Position numbers and translations under genes: made by a program. Below the pieces are notes generated by a model. The model had not been told where the DNA came from and searched no databases. It saw only the letters and a list, made by a program, of their open reading frames with translations. A DNA stretch of 64,000 bases from Punica granatum (Eukaryota; Streptophyta; Magnoliopsida; Myrtales; Lythraceae), in NCBI RefSeq assembly GCF_007655135.1, contig NC_045128.1, positions 19,438,811 through 19,502,810 of the forward strand, written 5' to 3'. How positions within the stretch are numbered: position 1 is the first letter of the stretch; every line of letters starts with the position of its first letter. Positions 43,624 to 54,926 of the stretch are shown one piece after another.

Positions 43624-45684
43624 CCCCTCTTGGCTTCCTCGGGCCATGGATGGCCTCCTTTCCCTGACTCAAGTCGTTTCCCGAGTTTTTACATTTTTTG
43701 CTTTCCATGAGTCGGTGTCGTTTTATCGATTCCTCTAAATATCGTGTTTGTGCTTGTTTGTATGCTTAATTGTGTTCCTAAGATCATGGCGGCACCAGCT
43801 ATGTAAAAAATGTACGTTATCATCGTGTTTGATGTTTTATGCATGCAAGAAACGGTCAAAACCGATTCTTGGAATTGATTGTAATCACAATTTTCATTTA
43901 ATCATTTGTTTCATGTTAACTCATATGCTAGATACGTTAATATCAAACAATCATTTCATTGATCCATAACAATTGAGGTTTGAGGTCTCAATCATTAAAC
44001 CAATCCCACAAACGGGTCAAATGGGACGTATCATTCGGTTAATTAAATCATCTTGGATTAAATAATTGGATAAATTTATTAATTCGTAAGTGCGTCGATG
44101 GCTCACGGAACGGCGAGAATGCCCTTTTCCTTAAAAAGCCCACAATTTCAAAACACCAAGACGTGTAACACGAATAGAATCGACGTCTAGCGAGTACTCG
44201 CGTGCTACGACTCGAGTCCGGGCCCGATTTGAGGTGGCTCGAGTCGAGACGCGCGAATCCTCCTTAGACTTCTTCATGTCACACGATCTTCAATTTGTAC
44301 ACGAACATCACATGTTTTATTATCCAAGGGCATAATCGTCATTCCGAGATTCACCGATATCCTAGGCGTTAGGGAGTTGGAAACACCTCGATCTATGGGT
44401 GAGAAAGGGCAACCCGTTCGGGTGCGAGTTTCATTCGCACGGCCCATTTCGTTCACTTTCGGTGTTTCTATCTTCCTATCGTAGATTCGGTGGTGAACAT
44501 TTTATTTCAGTTACAAAATACGAAGAACCGGATTAATCATGCACTCCACTTAAATGAACATTAGATAATGGGTAGGCGGAATATTAGATTCCAATCTAGA
44601 GTCAAAATACGAGTTTGGCTAATTCGGTGAAGCCGCAGTGTCACCTCACTGAATAAGAGTCTTAAAACAAATACACACATGTAATTGGCCTAGAACCCTA
44701 TCCTAATCCACCATCTATGTTTGCCTAGGTTAGATACATTGTTTGCTAACCAACCCCGGTTAATAACTTATTAAATCACGTACATTCGACCTAATACACA
44801 ACTTGTCTGTATTCACCGATACTTATCAGTTGTTGTCTTTATTTCATCAGTTTTATCAGTTTTCTTCTGTTTTATTCTTGCTTTTTGCTGATTTGTCGAG
44901 ATTCGGGCCCGAGCCCATAGGTTACGTGTTACACGGGGTCCAATGCCCCAAACCACCGAACACGAGGTCCAACGCCTCCTAATTCACCGAGCGCGTGCAA
45001 CCCGAGTGAGGAATGGGATCTAGCCTCGATTCACCGTTACACTCCGAACACGGCCTATGTGGAAGACAATTTGGATTGGGCATGTGAAACGGATCTAGAT
45101 ATCACCCGGGAGCTCGATCGGCCCAACGGTTACAGTGGGAATCAACCGATTCTCCTGCAAACCTTGGATCGATCGAACCCGACCCCCGGCTTCTTAAGCC
45201 CGCGTTGCCTTAATTCATTTATCGGTTATTCAAAATACACGGTGAGCCGGAGCGGAATAGTGGCCCAATGCAAACCGATCGGGATCCATTTACTTATTCG
45301 ATTATACTTTGTAATTGTTCGAGAGAACATTGTGAGGATTCTATTTGTATGTTCATTCATCTCCTTGTAAGGATCCCCGATCGGTGAGCGAGAGGTCCGA
45401 GTGCTGGATCGGTTAAGTTGGTCTATCGCCACCAAAGGGTGAGTAAGCTTGGATACTCGTGGTTTCGGTTCACGCAGGGAATCGACCATCACGGTTCGAT
45501 GAACTGTAACGCTAAAATAGTGAACCGACTCCTCGATGCACAAGCCTACTCATCTTTCGGACTCTTGGCCTAACTTGATCAATTCATCGAATTTACAGTG
45601 TCAAAGCGGGCGAGTCGAGCGCAACTCTAAATCACGCGGTAAATAAACAAAATGGCAAGCCTAGCAAGCTAGAGTACTGAAAGG

Positions 45685-45707
45685 GCGTGCGGGATATAGG
45701 CCCACAC
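45685..45707 (+). other. CGTGCGGG hairpin of L4, one broken pair
   Basis: CGTGCGGG with CCCACACG: one G-to-A change in the 3' arm breaks a pair. Otherwise as 7940-7962. Confidence 0.6.
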
Positions 45708-45957
45708 GTAATAGAACCCTCGAATTCAGAATTTCTGGTTCCGTACGACCATTGCCTTAGCATTTAGGTGTACCCCGTACCCCTAGACCCGGGCGACTCA
45801 ACGGCCCTCGACCTACGGGTCGTAAACAGTAAGTGGCGACTCCTTCTCACGCGCGTCCGTCGCGCATCCCCACGGGAAAGTGGATACTCCCAAGCCGCAT
45901 TTGCTTAGGCGCGCGCATGCGTGCCCCGACGAGATTAAATTCGGGTGCACACAGCTT

Positions 45958-45975
45958 GGCGACTCCATTGGGGAC
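45958..45975 (+). other. Primer binding site of P4
   Basis: TGGCGACTCCATTGGGGA, one C-to-T difference from the family PBS, 3 nt after the LTR end. Confidence 0.8.
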
Positions 45976-47090
45976 ATCTAGAGGGTTCGGGCTCAATCCT
46001 GTTTGCTTGCTTGCTTGTTTATTTACTGCTTTTCGTTGTTTACCGCTTATCTACTTACGCACATTTATTTCATGCAAGCATTGCATATCATGCTAGCTTT
46101 AGGTACCTTGTCCGACATCCCACGGGCACCAATATAGGAAGCTAGGTTAGTCAGAGGTTCCGAGTAACGGAACGGATCGAGTCGGCTATGCCACCGAACC
46201 GGCCCCCAAAGATCCTCGCTCGATTTCAAGGAATTCACACCCTTGAGTCGGGAGCCCCCATCCATAGATAGCACGGTCCCTGTAGCACCGAACCATGCAT
46301 CGTGCTATGCTTCCATGCAAGCCTTCAACCCGACGCCGGCAACAGTCCATCGAGTCGGCCTGCGTGCCACTTGAGTCTTTTCTATTTCAAGAGCGATGAA
46401 CCTTGTAATTTGTACTAAGCCGTGGGCATTTTCTTTTCTCTGCACATATGCATCATGCAGTTTTCAAAACACACTAGGATGTCGTTCACATTGACAAGTC
46501 CTAAGCAGATTTTCTTATCGTCTTGGTAAGGGACGCCTTGCTCGGCCTCCTGCCCACGCCTCGATAGAGCCCGCCAACGCACGAGGACCTCACCGACCCG
46601 CCACAGAATGCGAATGGTGTATATTCCGGGACAACATGATTGACCTCATCAACACTAGATTCGATCACCGAGAGGTCGCTGAGAGACGAAGAACTCGCCG
46701 GCCAACCACCTCAGAGGGAGCTCTCCCAAACTCGTGCCAAGATGCAGAGATGCGGTCAGGAGCTCGCTTGAGCGAACACCGCCCTGGAGAGGTCTAGGAA
46801 AGGGCCTCATGAAGACCCACACATGCACTCTAGGATAGATGTCTCTGCAAGGCCCTCGCCTAGACCCGGTGCTTTCTGAGGCGGCGCTCGCTCAAACCCC
46901 GAGTGTGGTGGCAAATCAGATTAAGGCTCTATTTTACAAAATTTGCATTGTACTTTGAACCTTTCGAGTCAATGTGAACGACAACATTAGCTTTTGAAAA
47001 CTCACGCATTGCACGCATCCTATTCATTTACAGTTTTACACGAGAATTAACACTGCCACACGGTAGACAAAGTTGTGACCGCCTTTGCAG
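45976..47090 (+). other. P4 leader and decayed ORF1/spacer region
   Basis: The first about 340 bp match the P3 leader. Then CTTGGTAAGGGACGCC (46524) stands where P3 has TCTAGGTAAGGATGG, so the ORF1 start codon is lost and stops follow. The stretch 46920-47040 matches the ORF1-gag spacer of P3 (TATTTTGTAAAAC, GACATTAGC, TTTTGAAAACTCA-like). TTTGCAG at 47084-47090 is acceptor-like. No coding region. Confidence 0.6.
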
Positions 47091-47603
47091 GTGTACCAAT
47101 CGTGGTCGTCACCCTTCCTCCAGGGCGAGCCGATCAGTAGCTCAAGGGCCAACCGTCCAAGCAACACTAACTTCCCATTAATCCCGCGCAATCGATTATG
47201 TCATTGCATGGTTGAGCACACGTCCCTCTATGCTTCCATCAGCACAACTGAGCGTGCCATTTCCGCGTCGTGCGAGCATGCCTCCACCTTCTCCATGCAC
47301 ACACCCTCGGCGAGCTCGCACGACGCCTACCAGGCTAGTTCAATCCCCTAAGCCCTTACGCTGAAATCGCGAATATAGTTTGCTCCTTCATTGTTTTCTT
47401 TTCCCATTGTAGGAAATTCTACACAAGATTGAGACAACAAACGTCTTCCATCCATCCAGCTCCTTGGGATTTCAACACTAAGTACCCATCCTTGCTCCAC
47501 AAAGCAAGACCGCAAGCAAATTAGCGTCACCGCATCGCAGCGCCTCACGCTATTCCTCAGCATTGACCTTTGCTTTCGCATTTCTTGCACTTTCCTATCA
47601 ATC
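47091..47603 (+). other. P4 internal region, unassigned
   Basis: About 510 bp between the spacer relic and the repeat array. Short open frames only, no domain or match to gag of P3 or M1 by eye. Confidence 0.4.
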
Positions 47604-48180
47604 CTGCATTTATTGCATCGGGCTTCGGCCCCACATCGGGTTTCAACCCTGCATCGGGCTCCGACCTTGCATTTACTGCATTGGGCTTCGGCCCCACATC
47701 GGGCTTCGGCCCCGCATTGGGCCCCGGCCTCGCATTTATTGCATCGGGTTTTAACCCCGCATCGGGCTTCAGCCCTGCATCGGGCTCCGGCCCTGCATTT
47801 ACCGCATCGGGCTATGGCCCCGCATCGGGCTCCGGCCCCGCATTTATTGCATCGGGTTTCAACCCCGCATCGGGCTTCAGCCCTGCATCGGGCTCCGGCC
47901 CTGCATTTACTGCATTGAGCTTCGGCCTCGCGTCGGGCTCCGGCCCCACATTTATTGCATTGGGCTTCAGCCTCGCATCGGGCTCCGGCCCTGCATCGAG
48001 CTCCGGCCCCACTTTTGGGCTTCAGCCCCACTTTCGGGCTGAGGCCCCACATCGGGCCTCGGTCCTGCATTTACTACTTTCGGGCCCCGACCCAGTATTT
48101 ACTGCTTTTGGGCTCCGGCCCCGCATTTACCGCTTTCAGGTTTTGACACCTCGCATTTACTGCTTTCAGGCTCATCTAAA
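47604..48180 (+). repeat. GC-rich 18-bp repeats with a 108-bp higher-order period
   Basis: The basic unit is GCATCGGGCTCCGGCCCT with variants. The spacer CATTTATTGC recurs at 47607, 47733, 47841 and 47949, giving a 108-bp super-unit (6 x 18; the first gap is 126). GGGC-N4-GCCC is an inverted repeat. Its place, about 260 bp before an LTR start, is like that of the 3' UTR arrays of M1 and M2. The long open frames on both strands come from the 18-bp period. Confidence 0.8.
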
Positions 48181-48441
48181 ATCCAAAATCGACTTGGATT
48201 CAAATTCATCCAAGCGATACTCCGAGAAGCAAGTCTAATCCTTCAACCGCAAAAGATCACAAGCAACAGCTCCGACGAACAGAGCATGGCCCTGCCCACC
48301 CGCCGCGAAAGTCACTAGCACGGTCACATCTCCAACCGAAGAATGATCCCTGCCCACCCTCCACTGTGGCCATCGACTAGTCACTGGGGCAACATGCACT
48401 CTTCCCTAAACTCTCTTTTACATTTATTCACGAATGGGCTC
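48181..48441 (+). other. Stretch between repeat array and L5
   Basis: No gene. The bases before the LTR (ACGAATGGGCTC) are not a clear polypurine tract, unlike those of M1 and M2. L5 may therefore be an independent insertion or a 3' LTR with a decayed PPT. Confidence 0.5.
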
Positions 48442-49100
48442 TGTCAGCACCCCAATTTGGCCCACTGGCTTCCCACACGAGGATTCCCGACCGAAGCCCG
48501 GGACACTTTTCATCACCCGGCAATCAGAGGCAAATAGGCGGGCACGGGGTCATGAGCAATAGGAGAAAGAGCTAGGCCACTGAGAAAAGCGAAGGAAAGC
48601 CATCAGAAGAACGAACGAACAAGGAATCCCTAAAATGACGGGGCTGGCACTGTGGCACTATTCATCATCAAGTCACCGAAGCACTGAAAGGTGCCCAATA
48701 TGGGACTCCAAAAATCCCTCTTAGTGCCAAAGTGACCAACGACACGTCCGGACGCATTTCCGGGGCAAGCCACAAGAGCCAGGACACCCCGATCTCTCAC
48801 AGACGCCTTTTTTAACAGAGCTCCCGGGGCCCGCTCCACTGACAAGCAGACGGCCCCCCAAAACGGGCCTACAGGCACCCAGGGACCATCAGGGTCGGGG
48901 AACAAGCTTCAGATGACTTTCCGGAACTCGACTCGGTTTCCCGAGGGACGTTTCAGTGGTCACGAACGTCTCCCAGCGAGCCTTCGGGGAACTTTCACGG
49001 AAAACAGAGATCACAACGATCCCCGAGCACCTCACAACGAGCCCCGAGCACCTCAAGACATTCAGAGAACACTGAGAAAATCCCGGTCACAAGTCCCTAG
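48442..49100 (+). repeat. LTR L5 (subfamily A), first 659 bp, cut by M2
   Basis: Starts TGTCAGCACCCCAATTTGG and follows L3 closely, sharing GAGCAATAGGAGAAAGAGC and ATCATCAAGTC against L4. It stops at AAGTCCCTAG, directly followed by the TGTACGG end of the M2 LTR. In the other LTRs the next bases are GTCTTCCC. Confidence 0.85.
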
Positions 49101-49358
49101 TGTACGGACCCGAATGTGGACTTTCGTCGGGGCCCGCATTGCGCGCTTTTGGATCGCGCGGCTTGGTCGGAATGTCCACCTTCCCGTGGGGACGCGCGTC
49201 GGACACGCGTGAAAGAAGGAATCGCCACTTATCATTTTACGACCCGAAGGTCGAGGGCGGATAAGTTACCCTGGGTCTAGGGGTATGGAACACCTAGTTT
49301 GTTGTTAAGGCATTGGTCTGTGCGGAACCGAAAAGTCCGTGTTCGGGGGTTCATGTTA

Positions 49359-49381
49359 CGTGCGGGCCTATATCCCGCACG
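49359..49381 (-). other. Conserved CGTGCGGG hairpin, M2 LTR
   Basis: Perfect 8-bp stem with a 7-nt loop. Confidence 0.65.
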
Positions 49382-51232
49382 CCCTTTCGGTACTCTGGTT
49401 TGCTAGGCTTGCATGTTTTATTATTTACCGCGTGAATTAAGCTGCACTCGGCTCGCACGTTTTGACACCGGAGATTCGATGAACCAAACGATGTCGGTTG
49501 AGAAGCCGGGAGAGAAGTAAATCTATATGTCAGGGAATTGGTTCACAATCTTGCGTTACAGTTCATCGAACCATGGAGGTTGAATCCCTGCATGAACCAG
49601 AACTGCGAGATCTTGGATTTACTTGTGTCTGGGCGAGCATTAGACCGATTCGATTAATTCGACTCTCGGACCGTTCGCTCACCGACTGGAATTCTTACAG
49701 AATAAATGCACCAAATAGAATCCTTACAATGCTCTCAAAACAATAAATACAAATTACAAAAAGGGTCGAATTCCAATCGTTTTGCGTTCGGTTATTATTC
49801 CACTCTAACTCACCGTGAGTTTAGGGAAAAGACCGAAGAACTGAAATTCAATGGACGCTCTCACTGAATAGGGCGTTGGACCCTGTGAGTGTTGATTAGG
49901 GTGTTGGACCCTGTGCTCGATGATTAGGGCGTTGAACCCTAATATTATTCGGCCTAGGGATCAGGCTCGACCCGCATGGCAAACAGGTGCGGAAAGATAA
50001 CACGCAACATGTTAATAACAGACAAAGTGTTTGTTATTGTCGTGTTTACGTGAATTAACAGATTATTAACCCAGGGGTGTTTTTGCAAGCAAATGCCATA
50101 TGTTAAACAATCAAACATGTGCCAACGTTTTAGCATTCGGCTTTGTTTTGAGAACTTGACAAAAAGAGTCAAATCTCAAGTGTGTGGATTTCTTTTACAG
50201 TTCTGTATTGTGACACTGAATTACCACTGAATTAACCAAACTCGTGTTTTGACTCTAGATTTGGAATCTAGAATTCCTCCTAACCATTATCTAGTGTTTG
50301 GTTAGGTCGAGTGAAAGGTTAATCAGCATTTCGCATGTTTTCTGACAGAGATAACCGTTCTAGTTACCCGAGTCTATGTTAGGATAACAGAAACTCATCA
50401 GTTAGATAAGAAAAGGCTATGCAGATGAACCTGCACCTGAACAGGTAGCCCATTCTTATCCCGTACTGTAGTATTTCTGTCATGCTAACCCTAAGGGTGT
50501 CGCTGAATTGTGAAAAGATGATTTTGCCCTTTATTTGAAAATTGTTTTCAGAAAAGGGGGAAACATCGCAGTGCGGGCCACCTCGGCCTGTAGCCGGTGT
50601 CAACCAAATCCCTGGATCGTCCAGGGTTGTGCAAGAACCCCGAAAAAGCCAAAGAACCTGTCGATCTGCCCGGAAGTGATCTAGAAAGATCTTCTGTATC
50701 TTGACTTGAGTTACCTGGAATCAGGTAAAAACTCAAGTTGAGACACATAAGCCCTTTTCAAACGTCCATGCTACATCGGACCGCGTGTTTCGGGTTTTGA
50801 AATTGATAAGTTTGAAAAGGGCACCAACGTCATTTGACAACTCGTCGACGCGAGTTATCAGTTAATGGCCAATTCGTGTAAACTTTATCAGTGTGAAGTG
50901 GGTTTAATCATGTGAGCGTCCCGATTAACCCGTTCGTGAAATTAATGCTTAAGGGTTGTGCCGAATGCATTAATTGTGGAAATGATTCGTGATTCGGCAA
51001 CCAAGACAGGTCAAGAAAGACCGAGGATGATTCGGCCAACAATGGCCGGAACACCTTTTGGTCCTAATAGGCCCGAAAGGGTCTCCGAATTACGAATCCA
51101 TGCAAAGTTTGGTTTGGAAAGACATTTCATGTGAGATTGCGACAATAATGTAAATTGCAAATTACACGAAAGCCGAGAACGGACTCAAAACGGGAAGAGG
51201 AAGCCTCATGCAACCCGTACGAGTCTAAGAGG

Positions 51233-51266
51233 CTCTCGGTTATTTCTCCTAGGAGATAGCCGAGAG
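51233..51266 (-). other. Rod hairpin in the M2 LTR leader
   Basis: CTCTCGG/CCGAGAG outer arms and TCTCC/GGAGA inner arms, as in M1 at 10745-10778. Confidence 0.6.
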
Positions 51267-52779
51267 GTCCCATGGCCCGAATGGGGTTCCACGAGGTTTC
51301 CCCGTCTCGTTTCGAATCATTTCTCGCATGCTTAAATGACAAACATGATAAATGACACGATTAAACGAAAGTCGGTATTGCCATGATTTGAATAACGCAT
51401 TCGAACATGGAAACATGCACAAACAAGTTATTTAAGGAATCGATAAAACAATACCGATTTCATGCGCGTGAGAAAATACGATGAAACTCGGGAATCAAGC
51501 TTGGATCGGGTGAAGAAGATCGTTCCTTGCCCGAAAGGAGCAAGAGAGCATTCGGTCACCTCCCTTGGAGGGAAACCCGTGAGCTCTTTGCCTTTCCCGG
51601 GTCGGGATGTTCTTCTCGACTACGATCCAAGTGTTTCTCGACATGCTAGCATATAAATCAAGGATAAATATGCATGATATAACATGAAAAATACATAAAG
51701 ATTAAAACTTGAAAATAAAACATACATAAAACCCCTTATAACTCCATAAACGCAACGAGAATGTAAAAGTCCTAGCTCCTCTAAGTCGGGAATGGTCATA
51801 CCTAATCCCGAGATGCGGGATGGGACCTTCAAGAGTCGGGTTGGACCGTTGATGGGTCGGGTTTGGGCTGTTTTCCGTTGAACAGACCCGAATGGCACCA
51901 AACAGATCCGGCTGGAATGCTGGACAGACTCGACTGGCACAAGTCGGGTCGGACTTCGCCACGGAGGCTCCCGATGGAATTTTGAGGCAAGGTCGGCGTC
52001 CTTGGGTAGCCAAGGGACCCCTCTAGGTGACCGCGGTGGTCGTTTGTTCCCAGAGTTGTCGGGTCGAACCGTACAGCCCTGCAAAAATCACCCAAAACAG
52101 AGTACGTCTGGAATTTCGGACCCGACTGGCACCAGTCGGGTCGGACGTCGCCACGGAGGTTCCCGATGGAATTTTGAGGCAAGGTCAGCGGCTCCCGACT
52201 GCTAACTCACCTCTGGAGGTGTCTGTGGTGGTCGTTTCCCGAAAAGAGTCTCGGATCGACCCGATCTGCAAGACAACCGCACAAACAGTCAGAAATTTCG
52301 ACCCGACTGGGCAGTCGGGCTGTTTCTTCTTCCTGGGGTTAAACCGACGGGTTTTCCTTGTATTTCTTGACTCCTTGACACCCTAGGGTTGTGTGGGAAG
52401 GTGTTTGATGGGTTTTGGTAGCTCAAACCGACTTGGAAAGGCTTGAAACCCGGTTTGACATTTTTTACCCGAGAAGGACCAAATCTGTCCAGATTTTGTT
52501 CAAGGCTGGTTCTATGGCTTAGAGGCTTCAAACTTAAAATCTAAGTTCAGAAATGGATAGAGGGGCTCAAAAACATGTGGGATATGAAGTTTGGCAAAGT
52601 TTGGATTCAAGCCGGGATGGATTCCAACTTAAGACTTTGCCCGGTTTTGCTTGGTTTTGCTTGCTGGAAATGGCTGAAGCTTGCTGCTGTTTGCTATGGA
52701 GTTTGAGAGCTTTTGAAGAGTGAGAAATGCTAGAGAGAGAGTGCTTGAAGGTGTCTCCTTAAGTTAATGACTTAGAAAG

Positions 52780-52787
52780 TATATATA
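52780..52787 (-). promoter_or_regulatory. TATA box of the M2 LTR
   Basis: TATATATA on either strand, about 1.62 kb from the LTR start, as in M1. Confidence 0.6.
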
Positions 52788-54410
52788 GGCTATGCTTAAG
52801 TGCAATTAAGTGAAGAAAAGTGCAATTAAGGGGCATGGATTAGGAGATCCGAATTTGTTTAATGAAGGAAGAAGATATTCTTGCAAGTGGCATTGATAGA
52901 GAAGAGATAAAACATTAATGAGCATTGATGGGGAGTTGGAGTGTAAGAATGAAACACTTAGATATTTTAGGGGATAAGTGTGCAAGTTGTCTTCTTATCT
53001 TCATGGAGATGAAGAAGACAAAGGAGAGGACACCTAGGGCAAGGATGGGGCGGCTAGGCCTAATCCGTGGGTCCTACGGCCGAAGATGAGAAACCGGGAG
53101 AAAGCTCGGGTCTCGATTGGTCGTGCATTCGAAGTTCGTGGTTCAAATTGAACGCTGAATTGTCGACATGCGCGAGAAAACGGGTTTAATGAGCCCGAGA
53201 TTGGCATTTTTCATGGAGAAATGCCCCAGAAGCGTACGAGGCTCGGAAGCCGATTTTGCTCATTGCAGGTGACCAGAGCGAAGTTGTCCGCTTCTGACAG
53301 CATATCTTGTGTCTGCATCTCACGTTGGTCATTTTGACATAAATTGTCAGACAACGTGAACAATTATCCCTTAAGCCGGTAATGCTAACGTGGGGCCGGA
53401 GACGTCCTAGGAGGCCGAAACTGGATTTCTCAGGATGATTTCTGAGTTGCTTGGGCACTCCGGAGATTACTGTAATCTCTGTTTGTTGAGATCAAACCTC
53501 CAAGGACTTGAAAAGTGTATCTGAGACCTCTAAAGCACTGCTCGGGAGGTCTAGGTGAGTCATGTGATTCATTCCGACAATTCCACATTGAGCCTTGAGA
53601 AGGATAGCATTGTGTAAGGTAAGCATCCGGCGTCAAGTTCCCCAAAAGAGGACCTCCGGATATGGATTTTCACTGAAAATGGCCTTTTGTGCCCCTCGGA
53701 GGTTACTCGGGAAACCGTGAAGGGTTTTGTTGTCTGTTTTGCCCAATTGCGAATGTCCGCTGGAGTTTTCAGGGCAATGTAGTGTGAACTTCGTTTGCCG
53801 TAATTCCATCAGACCAGTCTCCGGTTACGCTCTTCCGAAGAAGGGTATGCCCGTTTTGTCATTCGGAAGTCATTCAGAGTGTCTGTATGGCTTCTAAAAG
53901 ACAATATGAAGCATTGCTCGTGCTCTGTATGATTGAGGGGCATGGCCGCATCTGATATTTGGAATTAACTTTTCTTCGAGAAACCGGCATTTTTGGACTT
54001 CCACTGAAAAGTTGTCTGTATACAGAAAGTTGTTCTGTATAGAGCAGATGATTTGCAAAATGCCTTTGGGGACACTTTTCATCTGTTTGGCATTGGAGTG
54101 GATTTTTGGGGTCCAATATTGGCTGTCTTCCGATGATCGAGCGAACTATCGGAAAATAGAACTGTCCGTGTGATATACTGAAAATGCCGGTTTTGGATAT
54201 TGCTGAGCTCTCTAGTCACTCTATTACCCTTTGGTGACCCTTGGAGTCCTTCTGTCATATGCATGTGTCATTTGCCCGATTTTGCCGACTTGAGGATGAA
54301 TAGTGATTTTCTACTCTGTTAAGTCGTTTTTCTGTATTCTTCTCAGGTTGTGGCTTGGATCATTGCTGATATCATTGTTTGGAAAGGTGAGCCAAAATGG
54401 GGTGCTGACA

Positions 54411-54424
54411 GTTTGCCCCTCTTT
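54411..54424 (-). other. Polypurine tract of M2
   Basis: Minus strand AAAGAGGGGCAAAC directly before the 3' LTR, as in M1. Confidence 0.8.
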
Positions 54425-54599
54425 GACTGCATGCTCGAGTAGAGGATGCAACCAAAGACTTCAGAACCGTCCCATAACAGAACCGGACATGGAATTTCCG
54501 ATAACAGTCTTCTCCCTCTTACTTTGGATATGTGGGGATGTTATACCTGATGCAGAAATGTAAAAGTCAGGATAAACCTGAAGGGATGGACCCCTAAAC

Positions 54600-54926
54600 A
54601 GATAAGTAGTCGGGACGTACCCGAAGTGCAGGAAAGTAGTCGGGACGTACCCGAAATGCAGGAAAAGTAGTCGGGACGTACCCGAAATGCAGGAAAGTAG
54701 TCGGGACGTACCCGAAATGCGGAGAAGTAGTCGGGACGTACCCGAAATGCGGAGAAGTATTCGGGACGTACCCGAAATGCGGAGAAGTAGTCGGGACGTA
54801 CCCGAAATGCAGGAAAGTAGTCGGGACGTACCCGAAATGCAGGAAAGTAGTCGGGACGTACCCGAAATGCAGAAAAGTAGTCGGGACGTACCCGAAATGC
54901 AGAAAAGTAGTCGGGACGTACCCGAA
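54600..54926 (-). repeat. 30-bp tandem repeats, M2 3' UTR, first block (11 units)
   Basis: TCGGGACGTACCCGA recurs at 54610, 54640, 54671, 54701, 54731, 54761, 54791, 54821, 54851, 54881 and 54911. The period is 30 bp (one gap of 31). The core is the inverted repeat TCGGG/CCCGA. Confidence 0.92.

Larger units (their letters stand above)
40508..45954 (+). repeat. LTR L4 (subfamily A variant), 5,447 bp
   Basis: Starts TGTCAGCACCCCATTTTCGCC and ends GGGTGCACACA before a PBS. Longest LTR of the window, because of internal duplications at 42024-42275 and 42545-43290. TATA box at 41821, rod hairpin at 43590-43623, CGTGCGGG hairpin at 45685-45707 with one broken pair. Confidence 0.9.
40508..48441 (+). 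mobile_element. P4: LTR, PBS and a mostly noncoding internal region
   Basis: A full A-type LTR (L4), PBS and leader are followed by about 2.5 kb with no usable gag-pol. The internal part still shows the leader, a relic of the ORF1 start context (46510-46560), the ORF1-gag spacer (about 46920-47060) and a GC-rich repeat array. It looks like a non-autonomous derivative that would need proteins from full elements. Whether the repeats at 47604-48180 belong to P4 or to the tail of P3 is open. Confidence 0.65.
49101..54410 (-). repeat. LTR of M2 (subfamily B), 3' LTR, 5,310 bp
   Basis: Minus strand starts TGTCAGCACCCCATTTTGGC at 54410 and ends CCGTACA at 49101. Nearly collinear with the M1 LTR except for a divergent block at about 50995-51112 and differences around 52670-53160. 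TATA at 52780-52787, hairpins at 49359-49381 and 51233-51266. Confidence 0.9.

Noticed and set aside
47348..48238. Gly/Ser/Pro-rich and Cys/Ala-rich open frames of 240 and 222 codons on opposite strands
   Set aside because: They result from the 18-bp GC-rich repeat; both strands open together, which real genes rarely do.
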